Part shown: piece by piece, positions 1-8,430 of the stretch
Layout of the letters: each line of letters begins with the position of its first letter
Numbering within the stretch: the stretch's first letter is position 1
Source: Paenibacillus lautus NBRC 15380
GTDB lineage: Bacteria > Bacillota > Bacilli > Paenibacillales > Paenibacillaceae
Length of the DNA: 64,000 bases
Assembly: GCF_004000945.1 (NCBI RefSeq)
Contig: NZ_BIMF01000010.1
Location: 62,001 to 126,000, forward strand
Reading direction: 5' to 3'
Notes under the pieces: generated by a model
Seen by the model: only the letters and a program-made list of their open reading frames with translations
Told to the model about the DNA's origin: nothing
Database searches by the model: none
Made by a program: the position numbers and the translations under genes

Positions 1-24
1 TTTTTTTCTAAATTTTTAATAATT

Positions 25-73
25 GCTACAATATGTATTGACGATAAGCGGAATTTAGGATACATTTTGTATC
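25..73. promoter_or_regulatory. Pair of Xre-type operators upstream of the first regulator gene
   Basis: Two 15-bp dyads are visible: GCTACAATATGTATT at 25-39 and GATACATTTTGTATC at 59-73. The second is a GATAC-N5-GTATC inverted repeat; the first differs from the site at 2300-2314 at two positions. Very similar sites lie upstream of the paralogous regulator at 2459. Location and symmetry suggest autoregulatory binding sites; binding itself is inferred. Confidence 0.6.
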
Positions 74-140
74 ATATTAGATGTTTTATGTTATGTATGT
101 TTGCTCTAAATTAATGGAACTTGTAGAGAGGTGAGTATGA

Positions 141-335
141 ATGTCATATGGATCTCGCATTGCAAAATTGCGGGAGCAAAAAGGTTGGACCCAAGAAGAG
201 CTATCCGAGCTTATTGGTATCAGTCGGGCTTCTTTATCACATTATGAAAAGGACCGCAGAGAACCAAATCTGGAAACGCTAACAAGATTAGCGGACGTAT
301 TTCAAACCACGATTGATCAAATCATTGGAAGATAG
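141..335 (+). CDS. Xre-family helix-turn-helix regulator (64 aa)
   Basis: This is a minimal single-domain Cro/C1-type DNA-binding protein. The HTH core spans about residues 5-60, with the typical GWTQEELSELIGIS recognition region and the SHYEKDRREPN segment of the PBSX Xre/SinR-like group. The ATG at 141 is preceded by GAGAGGTGAG at good spacing. It has no C-terminal oligomerisation or sensing domain. It is clearly paralogous to the 122-aa protein at 2459, sharing WTQEEL, SHYEK and LETLTRLAD-like blocks, and both genes carry the same upstream operator type. The two may therefore cross-regulate. A bidirectional terminator follows at 399-436. Targets beyond its own promoter are unknown. Confidence 0.85.
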   Translation: MSYGSRIAKLREQKGWTQEELSELIGISRASLSHYEKDRREPNLETLTRLADVFQTTIDQIIGR

Positions 336-398
336 TCTGTTTAGTCCCCCCACTCCAATATAATCAAAATAACCGAAAGCTTCGTTATTCTACTTCAC

Positions 399-436
399 AC
401 ACAAAACCCCCTCTAGTCAAAAAGGGGGTTTTGTGT
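399..436. terminator. Bidirectional Rho-independent terminator
   Basis: A perfect 14-bp stem (ACACAAAACCCCCT at 399-412 with its complement at 423-436) encloses a 10-nt loop. It sits between the convergent ends of the regulator at 141-335 and the LCP gene at 443-1369. The arms carry A and T runs, so it can stop transcription from both sides. Confidence 0.85.
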
Positions 437-442
437 TACGAG

Positions 443-1369
443 TCATTCCATATACGCTCTTAAAGTAGACGTTATCTTTTCTCTTTCTTGATCAGCGACG
501 ATATAATACCAAATTCCATTCATTTTTTGACCGTGGCCAGCAATTTCAACCTGCTCCAGCTTGTTTAGTTTTTGACGGTACTCTGTTACAAACATCTTCA
601 TCTCTTCAAACGAAATATCCGTTTTGACACTGTTTCCAATGTTGTCCAGAAGTGATTCCAGTTTAAAGACAGTCGAAATCCTTATTAACTTATTTAAGAT
701 CCCTTTCAGAACCTCCCGTTGCCTTGCATTTCTACCTAAGTCTCCCTTAGGATCTTCAAACCGCATACGCGAGAATGCCAGTGCTTCATCACCGTTTAAG
801 TTCAGTTTCCCCTGATCAAAGACATAGCCAGCATATTCGAAACGCATATGGTTATTTACGGTGACTCCACCCAATGAATCCACAATGCTGGAGAAGCCCT
901 CCATGTCCACTTTAATGTAGTAATCGATAGGGAATTGCAAAAAATTCTCGACGCTGCTGACCGACATCTCAACGCCTCCAAAGGCATAGGCATGGTTGAT
1001 TTTATCCACCGTTCCATGTCCTACAATATCAGTCCTAGTATCACGTGGAATATTAAAAATCAGTACTGACCCCTTTGCGGGGTTTACTGCCATTAATATC
1101 ATGACGTCGGATCGCCCACGATCGTAGGGCCTTTGGTCTACGCCCAAAACCAGAACAGTAAATGGATCAGCGTCCTTCATATTCTTTTCTCCGACCTGAA
1201 TTGTCGTCCGATCCTGTACGAAGGTTGGAACAAATGGCGAAGGCTCCCGTTCTTCGTAAATCCGATTTGCTGTCGTTTTAATGGATTGATACGTATACAG
1301 AAGATAAGCTGAAGGCAGCAGTACAAGAATAGCCAGCAGCCACAGGACCCATTTCCTTGTCATTTTCAT
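443..1369 (-). CDS. LytR-CpsA-Psr (LCP) family cell-wall glycopolymer ligase
   Basis: LCP proteins transfer lipid-linked glycopolymers such as teichoic acids or capsule from undecaprenyl carriers to peptidoglycan outside the membrane. Residues 1-6 are cytoplasmic, about 7-26 form one membrane anchor, and the LCP domain runs from about 68 to 230. It shows the hallmarks FTVLVLGVDQR, GRSDVMILMAVNP, NIPRDTRTDI, KINHAYAFGG, and the late GDLGRNARQREVL segment with the lipid-phosphate-binding arginines. The length of 308 aa is normal for the family. The start is ATG at 1369 with GGAGGG upstream; a second ATG two codons later is possible. The gene stands alone between a terminator and an AT-rich spacer. 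The acceptor polymer cannot be told from sequence. Confidence 0.9.
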   Translation of the reverse strand: MKMTRKWVLWLLAILVLLPSAYLLYTYQSIKTTANRIYEEREPSPFVPTFVQDRTTIQVGEKNMKDADPFTVLVLGVDQRPYDRGRSDVMILMAVNPAKGSVLIFNIPRDTRTDIVGHGTVDKINHAYAFGGVEMSVSSVENFLQFPIDYYIKVDMEGFSSIVDSLGGVTVNNHMRFEYAGYVFDQGKLNLNGDEALAFSRMRFEDPKGDLGRNARQREVLKGILNKLIRISTVFKLESLLDNIGNSVKTDISFEEMKMFVTEYRQKLNKLEQVEIAGHGQKMNGIWYYIVADQEREKITSTLRAYME

Positions 1370-1837
1370 CCAGTGATGCCCTCCATTGCGTTGACCTTAT
1401 CCTGTTCCGTTATAGGTCGACGTTGAATCACGACTTAAAGAATCTCCTTCATCATCGGTATGGTGGAGCGAAAGTCTTGTTATATCGCTTTTTTATCATT
1501 CGCTTATCAATAAATACATTGAATTCGTAGTGAATAAGGGTCAGGAGAAAGGGAACTCGCAGAAATATGTATCGAGGATGTTTCATGATTACATTGAACT
1601 AGATATACAACTCCAATTTTAAGATTAAATAAAAATCTACATATGAAATCATATAATGAAGTTTCATTAATCGTAGGAAAAAACAACATTATTCTAGATC
1701 TATCCCTCATCATGCACAAGGATTTAAGGTAAAAGAACTAATGACCAAGCAACATAAATATAGTAGAATATCAATAAACCATGATAATGATTCATCCGTG
1801 AATACCTGTTCGCTGCAGGCTATCCATGAATTACGTT
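1370..1837. other. AT-rich intergenic region, no supported gene
   Basis: I see no convincing coding sequence here. A 70-codon minus-strand frame at 1507-1719 lacks a ribosome binding site and any recognisable domain. The region must hold the promoter of the LCP gene, but no canonical -35/-10 pair stands out. Confidence 0.5.
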
Positions 1838-2200
1838 TCAGTTATAGAGACTCATTTTATTCGACTCGTTGTGACCGAACATCATTCGGTTCAACATACC
1901 CACGATTCGGGTCTTTTTATCGACGTCTGTATGGAATTCCGCATGATACAATTGGCGTCCGTAAAAGAGTCCCCTTGATTCAATGCGGCCCGAAAGCAAA
2001 ATATGATCCACATTATCATCAATTTCGTAACCCAATATAACATTAGAATGAATCGGTATTTCCCAAGGACATAGGAATACAAGACCACTTGGCAGCAACT
2101 CTAGCGGCGTAACGGAATGACTTTTCCCATGAATGGTTAATTCCCCGATCTGCATGACTCTAATCCTTACTGTAATTTGGTGTTGCCGTTCTCGTAACAT
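1838..2200 (-). CDS. PilZ-domain-like protein (120 aa)
   Basis: The fold pattern resembles a single PilZ domain: an Arg-rich start (RERQHQITVRIRV), an alternating beta pattern with the LPSGLVF segment in place of the usual D/NxSxxG, VILGYEID, ILLSGRIESRG, an LYHAEFH strand and a C-terminal helix (IVGMLNRMM). The c-di-GMP signature is degenerate, so it may not bind the nucleotide. ATG at 2200 gives 120 aa but lacks a good ribosome binding site; ATG at 2155 has AAGGA at better spacing and is a possible shorter start. It diverges from the Xre gene at 2459 across a region with two Xre operators, so it may belong to that regulon. Function unknown. Confidence 0.55.
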   Translation of the reverse strand: MLRERQHQITVRIRVMQIGELTIHGKSHSVTPLELLPSGLVFLCPWEIPIHSNVILGYEIDDNVDHILLSGRIESRGLFYGRQLYHAEFHTDVDKKTRIVGMLNRMMFGHNESNKMSLYN

Positions 2201-2299
2201 TGGAGGTAACCCATCCGCTCCTTATTATAATTTTTTTGGTATGGGACATTTCTGCAATGGATAAAATGATACTAACTGTACCCAAACCTTTACATTGTA

Positions 2300-2348
2300 G
2301 ATACAATATGTATCTTATTAATGTTTATAATACGATACATATTGTATC
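2300..2348. promoter_or_regulatory. Two Xre-type operators between divergent genes
   Basis: GATACAATATGTATC at 2300-2314 and GATACATATTGTATC at 2334-2348 are exact reverse complements of each other, and each is a GATAC-N5-GTATC dyad. Their centres are 34 bp apart. They lie between the PilZ-like gene (minus) and the Xre gene (plus) and match the sites at 25-73. They are probable repressor binding sites. Confidence 0.7.
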
Positions 2349-2458
2349 TAGTCAATAAAAAGTAGTCTTTTTATGTATATAATAATCGGCAAATTCAACT
2401 TTTAGATCTATTCATCTAACTTCTATAGATACAAGCCATTCGAAAGGGGGATCAATGC

Positions 2459-2827
2459 GTGAACTACGGAGAACGAATATCTGAATTACGTGAACAGCAT
2501 GGGTGGACTCAGGAAGAGCTCGCTACCTCTGTCGGTATTACACGTGCTGCACTATCCCATTATGAAAAAAATCGGCGCAAGCCCGATTTCGAAACATTGA
2601 CCCGCCTGGCAGATCTGTTTGACGTATCCATAGATTATCTGATCGGGAGAACGACACAGGAAAAAACGGTGCTTGATGCGGAGGTTCGATCGTTTGTGGA
2701 CGGACTTGAACTATCCGATGAGGATTTATTGGAACGCTTTAACCTTACAGTGGACGGCCGTAAGCTAACTGAAGATGAAGCCAAGCGATTTATTGCATTT
2801 GTTCGCATGGAACGGGCCATGAAATAA
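2459..2827 (+). CDS. Xre-family transcriptional regulator (122 aa)
   Basis: The N-terminal HTH (about residues 5-63) contains GWTQEELATSVGIT, ALSHYEKNRRKPDFETLTRLADLF and SIDYLIGR, the pattern of PBSX Xre-type repressors. A short acidic C-terminal region of about 55 residues follows and may mediate dimerisation. The start is GTG at 2459 behind AAAGGGGG with about 9 nt spacing. It is a longer paralogue of the 64-aa protein at 141-335, and both have matching upstream operators, so it is probably autoregulated. A terminator follows directly at 2851-2899. No phage structural gene is adjacent; a link to the tailocin about 25 kb away is possible but unsupported. Confidence 0.87.
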   Translation: MNYGERISELREQHGWTQEELATSVGITRAALSHYEKNRRKPDFETLTRLADLFDVSIDYLIGRTTQEKTVLDAEVRSFVDGLELSDEDLLERFNLTVDGRKLTEDEAKRFIAFVRMERAMK

Positions 2828-2850
2828 CGGCTCCATGCCCAAGAACTACA

Positions 2851-2899
2851 AATCCCCGACGTGTAGGATACGACTATCCCAACATGTCGGGGATTTTCT
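2851..2899. terminator. Bidirectional terminator
   Basis: Stem AATCCCCGACGTGT with ACATGTCGGGGATT (one mismatch) is followed by TTTTCTTG on the plus strand. It lies between the Xre gene at 2459-2827 and the convergent small ORF at 2919-3062. Confidence 0.75.
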
Positions 2900-2918
2900 T
2901 GTCACCATGAGATCATAT

Positions 2919-3062
2919 CTAATCTTTTCGTTCCTCCAATTGCAGCCATTTATCAGGATGGATTCCCAATTGAGTCATGAGCTTATTGATGTCGATGTTC
3001 GTTTTCTGCTGGTCAAGCCGCTGCTCGGTGCTTCCGGAGCCTCTCTCCTTGTCCACACTCAT
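2919..3062 (-). CDS. Small hypothetical protein (47 aa)
   Basis: The ORF runs from ATG at 3062 to TAG at 2919. It encodes a charged soluble peptide starting MSVDKERGSGSTEQRLDQQK and ending in WLQLEERKD, with predicted helical character. GAGGTAG lies upstream at acceptable spacing, and the convergent terminator at 2851-2899 lies just beyond the stop. These two signals are the main reason to list it. It matches no family I recognise, so function is unknown. Confidence 0.45.
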   Translation of the reverse strand: MSVDKERGSGSTEQRLDQQKTNIDINKLMTQLGIHPDKWLQLEERKD

Positions 3063-3321
3063 TTCCACAACTACCTCGCTTATCTATAATTTCCTCTCCA
3101 TCCCAGCTGCTAAATACGTGTTGAAATTACCATGTATACAGCAACAAACCTATTAAACAACTTACTTACCAATATTATAACGAACGAATCCACATGATGC
3201 TGTCGTCTTGTGGAGCCTTTGTCCTATGCTTCGGGTTCTAATTTTGTCGAATTTTCTTTTGTGATATTTTGTTTAAAAATACAAATTTATCAATAACACT
3301 CATCACAGCTTATTTTATATA
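3063..3321. other. AT-rich spacer upstream of gltB terminator
   Basis: No coding sequence or RNA gene is recognisable. The region presumably carries the promoter of the 47-aa ORF, but no clear promoter pair was found. Confidence 0.4.
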
Positions 3322-3366
3322 TGAAAAAAAACCACATTGCATTCATTAAAGAACACAATGTGGTTT
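3322..3366 (-). terminator. Rho-independent terminator of gltB
   Basis: An 11-bp stem (AAACCACATTG at 3329-3339 with CAATGTGGTTT at 3356-3366) is followed, reading on the minus strand, by a run of T residues. It lies 22 bp beyond the gltB stop codon. Confidence 0.85.
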
Positions 3367-3388
3367 CTGATTAACATAACATCAGAGG

Positions 3389-6300
3389 CTAGTTCCCTGT
3401 ACGAGCCAGCTCTCTCATATTCGCCTCAAATGCGGCGAGGAGCGCAGCTTCACCCGCCAGGCCTTGGTCTTGAGCCTTTTCGATATGCAGCAGCATACGT
3501 TTGTAATCCTTCGGAATGATACGGACAAAGCGGCTGAGCGCCTGATCCCAGTCTCCTAGAATTTGCTGTGCCGGCACACTGCCGGTGTACTGCTCATGCT
3601 GCTGGACCAGATGATGGAGTTCTTCCGCTTCTGCTGCATCCTCCACGCGCTCAAGGAGCACCATCTCCAGATTGCAGCGATCCATAAAAGTTCCTTCAGG
3701 ATCATAGACGTAGGCTACACCACCGGACATCCCGGCTGCGAAGTTCCGTCCGGTTTCCCCGAGAACGACTACCCGGCCGCCGGTCATATATTCACAGCCA
3801 TGATCGCCGACACCTTCAACGACAATGTTCGCACCCGAGTTACGAACGGCAAAGCGCTCACCGGCAATGCCTCTTACGTAGGCTTCACCGCCTGTAGCAC
3901 CATAGAACGCGGTATTACCGGCAATGATGTTCTCCTCCGCTTTGAAGGTTGCTTTCGGTGAAGGCTTCACGATCAGCTTGCCGCCGGAAAGACCTTTACC
4001 GATATAGTCATTCGCATCCCCTTCAACCGTCAGCGTCATCCCTTTCGGCACAAAGGCACCAAAGCTCTGGCCTGCGGAACCCACGAAGTTAAATTGAATC
4101 GTGTCTTCCGGCAGTCCGGCAGCACCGTATTTGCGCGTGACTTCACTGCCCAGAATGGTACCCACTGCACGATCCACGTTTGTGATTGGGAAGGTACCTT
4201 CCACCGCTGCTCCCGATTCCAATGCAGGCGCAGCGCTGGCGAGCAGTGAACGCATATCCAGCGTTTCTTCCAGGCCATGATTCTGTCTTTGCGTACGATA
4301 GCGAGTGCTGCCTTCGGGAAGCTCCGGCGTATACAGCAATGCGGAAATATCCACGCCTTTCTTCTTCCAGTGATGATCCGCTTTGACGGCATCCAAGCAG
4401 TCGGTACGTCCAATCATCTCATTAACGTTGCGGAAACCAAGCTCTGCCATCAGCTCGCGCATGTCTTGAGCGACAAAGCGCATAAAGTTGGCAACATGCT
4501 CCGGATCTCCTGTAAAGTTCTTACGCAGCTCCGGATTCTGAGTGGCTACGCCAACCGGACAGGTGTCCATTTGGCAGACACGCATCATGATACATCCGAT
4601 GGCAACCAATGGTGCAGTAGAGAACCCATACTCTTCGGCTCCAAGCAGAGCCGCTACCACCAAGTCGCGTCCGTTCAGCATTTTGCCATCTGTCTCGAGC
4701 ACAACGCGGTCACGCAGATTGTTCATGATAAGCGTCTGATGGGTCTCGGCAAGGCCAAGCTCCCAAGGCATACCCGCATGGCGGATCGAGCCTTGCGGCG
4801 AAGCACCCGTACCGCCATCGTAACCACTGACCAGAATGATATCCGCCCGGCCCTTCGCAACACCTGCTGCGATCGTACCCACTCCCACCTCGGATACGAG
4901 CTTCACGTTGATATCCGCACGCGGGTTGGAGTTCTTCAGGTCGTAAATAAGCTCTGCCAAATCCTCAATGGAGTAGATATCATGATGCGGCGGCGGCGAG
5001 ATCAGGCCAACACCCGGCGTCGAACCGCGAACCTCAGCTACCCAAGGATATACTTTACGGCCCGGCAGCTGTCCGCCTTCGCCCGGCTTCGCGCCCTGTG
5101 CCATCTTAATCTGGATTTCGTCCGCGTTCACCAGGTAGTTGGAGGTTACGCCGAAACGTCCCGAAGCCACCTGCTTGATGGCGCTGCGGCGGGAATCGCC
5201 ATTAGCATCCGGGATGAAACGGGCCGGATCCTCTCCGCCTTCACCCGTATTGCTCTTGCCTCCGATGCGGTTCATCCCGATCGCTAGGCTCTCATGCGCT
5301 TCCTTGCTGATCGAGCCGAATGACATTGCGCCCGTTTTGAATCGACGCATGATGGATTCTACGGATTCAACCTCATCCAGTGGTATCGGTTCGCCGACCG
5401 GCTTGATTTCGAGCAGTGAGCGCAGCGTAAGGTGCTGCTCATTCTCGCCTTTCACAAGCTCTGCGTATTTCTTGTAAGTTGCATAGTCATTGGTGCGGAC
5501 AGCCTGCTGCAGCAAATGGATGGTTCTCGGGTTGAACAAATGCTCTTCCCCGTCAGCTCTCCATTGATATTCACCGGCTGAATCCAGCGCTTTATCGTTC
5601 CCATCCTTATCGGTGAAGGCACGCTCGTGATGGGCCAGGGTTTCCTTGGCCACTTCTTCGAGACCGATACCTCCGATACGAGATGGTGTCCGTGTGAAAT
5701 AGCTTTCTACGAAATCTTCTTTGAGGCCGACAGCCTCAAAGATTTGGGCCCCGCGATAAGATTGGATCGTGGAGATCCCCATTTTCGACAAAACTTTGAC
5801 GACGCTCTTGCTTGCCGCTTTAATGTAATTTTTCACGGCTTTCTCATGCGAGATCCCGCGAAGCATACCCTCGGAAATCATGTCATCCAGTGTTTCGAAC
5901 GCCAGATACGGGTTGACCGCGCTCACGCCGTAACCAAGCAGCAAGGCGTAATGATGCACTTCGCGAGGCTCACCGGATTCAAGCAGGATTGCCACCTTGG
6001 TTCGGGTTCCCTGACGGATCAGGTGATGATGGAGAGATGATACGGCAAGCAGCGATGGAATCGCAGCATTGTCTTTATCCACGCCGCGGTCCGACAAGAT
6101 CAAGATGTTATGGCCCTTGGCAATAACCCGGTCCGCCGCCTCGCAGAGGGTATCGATCGCCTGGCGAAGCCCTTGTGCACCTTCGGCTGCAGGGAAGAAG
6201 ATCGGAATGGTCATAGACTTGAAGCCGGGACGACGAACGTGGCGCAGCTTCGCAAAATCTTCATTAGAGAGCACCGGCGAGTCCAGACGGATGTGACGGC

Positions 6301-7984
6301 AGCTTTCCGGCTCCGGCTTCAGCAGATTGCGCTCCGGACCGATTGTTGTTGCCGTTGAAGTGACTAGTTCTTCTCGAATCGCATCAATCGGCGGGTTCGT
6401 CACCTGGGCGAACATCTGCTTGAAGTAGTTGAACAGCCGCTGCGGACGGTCGGACAACACTGCAAGCGGTGCATCGTATCCCATGGATGCGACAGCTTCC
6501 GCACCCGTGATCGCCATCGGCTCGATTACTTTGCGCAGCTCCTCATACGTATAACCGAACGCCTGTTGCAGCTGACGTACATTTTCATGCTTCGGATCCG
6601 GCAGTTCCGGCGCTTCAGGAAGATCATGAAGCTCTACCAGATGCTCATCGAGCCATTCAGAGTATGGAAGTTCCGCGGCGATGCTTGCTTTGACTTCTTC
6701 GTCGGAGACGATCCGGCCTTCCTTCGTGTCGACGAGCAGCATCCGGCCAGGACGCAAGCGGTCCTTGTACAGCACGTTTTCCGGCGGAATATCCAGTACG
6801 CCCGCTTCGGAGGACAAAATGATCAGATCATCCTTCGTTACATAATAACGGGATGGACGCAGCCCGTTCCGGTCTAGGGTAGCCCCGATCTGAACACCGT
6901 CCGTGAACGCCATCGCAGCCGGGCCGTCCCATGGCTCCATCAGCGTGCTGTGGTATTCATAGAATGCTTTTTTGCTCTTATCCATGCTCTCATGGTTGCT
7001 CCACGGCTCAGGGACCATCATCATGGCCACATGCGGCAGGGAACGACCGCTGAGATACAGGAACTCAAATGTATTATCGAACATACCGGTATCGGAACCA
7101 TCCGGGTTGATGACAGGTTTCACCTTCTCCAGATCACTTCCGAACAGTTCATGCTCGAACAGCGATTGACGGGCGTGCATCCAGTTTACATTTCCGCGCA
7201 GCGTGTTGATCTCGCCGTTGTGGATCATGAAGCGGTACGGATGCGCGCGTTCCCAGCTTGGGAACGTGTTCGTACTGAAACGGGAGTGAATCAGCGCGAT
7301 AGCGGATTCCAATCCCTCTTCCTGCAGGTCCAAGTAAAATTCCCCTACCTGCTCCGTCGTTAACATGCCTTTATATACGATTTTCCGGCAGGACAGGCTC
7401 GATACATAGAAGCTGTCGCCTTCGGGCTTGCCGCTGTAACGGATCGCCAGCTCGGCACGGCGGCGGATAACATACAGCTTGCGCTCGAACGAGAGATCAT
7501 CCTGAATGTCGGCGCTTCGTCCGATGAACACTTGGCGGACATACGGCTTTGCCGCTTTTGCGGATTTACCCAGCATTTCATCATGGGTGGGTACATCACG
7601 GAATCCAAGCAGGGTTTGACCTTCTTCAGCAATAATCGAAGCCAACTGGTCCTCATGGGCCAAGCGGACAGCAGGATCATGGGATAGGAACAGCATGCCA
7701 GCACCGTAATGCCCGGCCTCCGGAAGCTCAAAGCCCAGTTTCGCGGCTTCGGCGGAGAAGAAGGAGTGAGGAATTTGCAACATAATCCCAGCGCCGTCAC
7801 CGGAGTTCGGCTCGCTGCCCTGTCCGCCGCGATGCTCCATATTGGCAAGCATGGTCAGCGCGCTGCTAACGATTTCATGGGATGGTTTACCCTTGATATG
7901 GGCAACAAAACCCATACCGCAAGCATCTTTTTCAAACTGCGGATCATAGAGGCCCTGTTTCTGGGGAAAATCAGTATGTTTCAT
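3389..7984 (-). CDS. gltB: Glutamate synthase, large subunit (GltB)
   Basis: GltB transfers the amide nitrogen of glutamine to 2-oxoglutarate, giving glutamate. At 1531 aa the length is typical. A short propeptide precedes the catalytic Cys22 (DACGMGFVAH), the N-terminal nucleophile of the class II amidotransferase domain, residues about 22-430. The central and FMN domains follow, with VKLVSEVGVGTIAAG and SGYDGGTGASP. The 3Fe-4S cysteines are in CIMMRVCQMDTCPVG, and the C-terminal beta-helix is Gly-rich (GGRVVVLGETG). ATG at 7984 was chosen because GAAAGG lies about 10 nt upstream and because it leaves the usual short propeptide; a longer in-frame start at 8041 lacks this. No gltD small subunit and no gltC regulator are adjacent. 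A promoter lies at 8160-8188 and a terminator at 3322-3366, so it is probably transcribed alone. Confidence 0.97.
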   Translation of the reverse strand: MKHTDFPQKQGLYDPQFEKDACGMGFVAHIKGKPSHEIVSSALTMLANMEHRGGQGSEPNSGDGAGIMLQIPHSFFSAEAAKLGFELPEAGHYGAGMLFLSHDPAVRLAHEDQLASIIAEEGQTLLGFRDVPTHDEMLGKSAKAAKPYVRQVFIGRSADIQDDLSFERKLYVIRRRAELAIRYSGKPEGDSFYVSSLSCRKIVYKGMLTTEQVGEFYLDLQEEGLESAIALIHSRFSTNTFPSWERAHPYRFMIHNGEINTLRGNVNWMHARQSLFEHELFGSDLEKVKPVINPDGSDTGMFDNTFEFLYLSGRSLPHVAMMMVPEPWSNHESMDKSKKAFYEYHSTLMEPWDGPAAMAFTDGVQIGATLDRNGLRPSRYYVTKDDLIILSSEAGVLDIPPENVLYKDRLRPGRMLLVDTKEGRIVSDEEVKASIAAELPYSEWLDEHLVELHDLPEAPELPDPKHENVRQLQQAFGYTYEELRKVIEPMAITGAEAVASMGYDAPLAVLSDRPQRLFNYFKQMFAQVTNPPIDAIREELVTSTATTIGPERNLLKPEPESCRHIRLDSPVLSNEDFAKLRHVRRPGFKSMTIPIFFPAAEGAQGLRQAIDTLCEAADRVIAKGHNILILSDRGVDKDNAAIPSLLAVSSLHHHLIRQGTRTKVAILLESGEPREVHHYALLLGYGVSAVNPYLAFETLDDMISEGMLRGISHEKAVKNYIKAASKSVVKVLSKMGISTIQSYRGAQIFEAVGLKEDFVESYFTRTPSRIGGIGLEEVAKETLAHHERAFTDKDGNDKALDSAGEYQWRADGEEHLFNPRTIHLLQQAVRTNDYATYKKYAELVKGENEQHLTLRSLLEIKPVGEPIPLDEVESVESIMRRFKTGAMSFGSISKEAHESLAIGMNRIGGKSNTGEGGEDPARFIPDANGDSRRSAIKQVASGRFGVTSNYLVNADEIQIKMAQGAKPGEGGQLPGRKVYPWVAEVRGSTPGVGLISPPPHHDIYSIEDLAELIYDLKNSNPRADINVKLVSEVGVGTIAAGVAKGRADIILVSGYDGGTGASPQGSIRHAGMPWELGLAETHQTLIMNNLRDRVVLETDGKMLNGRDLVVAALLGAEEYGFSTAPLVAIGCIMMRVCQMDTCPVGVATQNPELRKNFTGDPEHVANFMRFVAQDMRELMAELGFRNVNEMIGRTDCLDAVKADHHWKKKGVDISALLYTPELPEGSTRYRTQRQNHGLEETLDMRSLLASAAPALESGAAVEGTFPITNVDRAVGTILGSEVTRKYGAAGLPEDTIQFNFVGSAGQSFGAFVPKGMTLTVEGDANDYIGKGLSGGKLIVKPSPKATFKAEENIIAGNTAFYGATGGEAYVRGIAGERFAVRNSGANIVVEGVGDHGCEYMTGGRVVVLGETGRNFAAGMSGGVAYVYDPEGTFMDRCNLEMVLLERVEDAAEAEELHHLVQQHEQYTGSVPAQQILGDWDQALSRFVRIIPKDYKRMLLHIEKAQDQGLAGEAALLAAFEANMRELARTGN

Positions 7985-8159
7985 AAGATGCAACCTTTCT
8001 TTGTATAGAATAAAATGCTGCTGATCAATAACAGAAATCATAAAGGTTGGACATCAATCCTCTCCTGCAGTGGAAACACTGTCTTGAGGTGATGCAGTAT
8101 TGTGCAAAAGCGGCAAGGGGTAACATTTACCTGACACGTAAGATTTATTAGTTCTATAT

Positions 8160-8188
8160 ATTTTATCACCGTCATACAGTGCAGGCAA
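8160..8188 (-). promoter_or_regulatory. Predicted sigma-A promoter of gltB
   Basis: TTGCCT (8183-8188) and TAAAAT (8160-8165) are separated by 17 bp on the minus strand, about 175 bp upstream of the gltB start. No regulator binding site could be identified with confidence. Confidence 0.55.
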
Positions 8189-8357
8189 TTCAAAGTTTTT
8201 ATGAATTTGATAAGAATTGTTTTTATGAGAGTTATCACAATACATAGTTAAAACTTATGTAGAATAGTGCAAAAAAACATGCAAATAAAACATTCCGAAC
8301 AGGCGGTTTTGTTCACCTTATCTCATTTCCTCGCCATCCCGCTCCAAACATCTCTTC

Positions 8358-8404
8358 ATAAAAAAGGACTTCCCCGAGATCTGATCGACCTTCGGGGAAG
8401 TCCT
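8358..8404 (-). terminator. Rho-independent terminator of the YhgE/Pip gene
   Basis: A 13-bp perfect stem (AGGACTTCCCCGA at 8365-8377 with its complement at 8392-8404) is followed on the minus strand by T residues. It sits 27 bp past the stop codon. Confidence 0.9.
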
Positions 8405-8430
8405 CTTCCTTCATATAATAGATATCTTGC

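Noticed and set aside
1741..2040. A 99-codon plus-strand frame opposite the PilZ-like gene
   Set aside because: There is no ribosome binding site, and the opposite frame has a coherent domain pattern.
4277..5287. A 336-codon plus-strand frame opposite gltB
   Set aside because: It lies wholly within gltB, has no promoter or ribosome binding site, and encodes Arg/His-rich sequence typical of antisense shadows.
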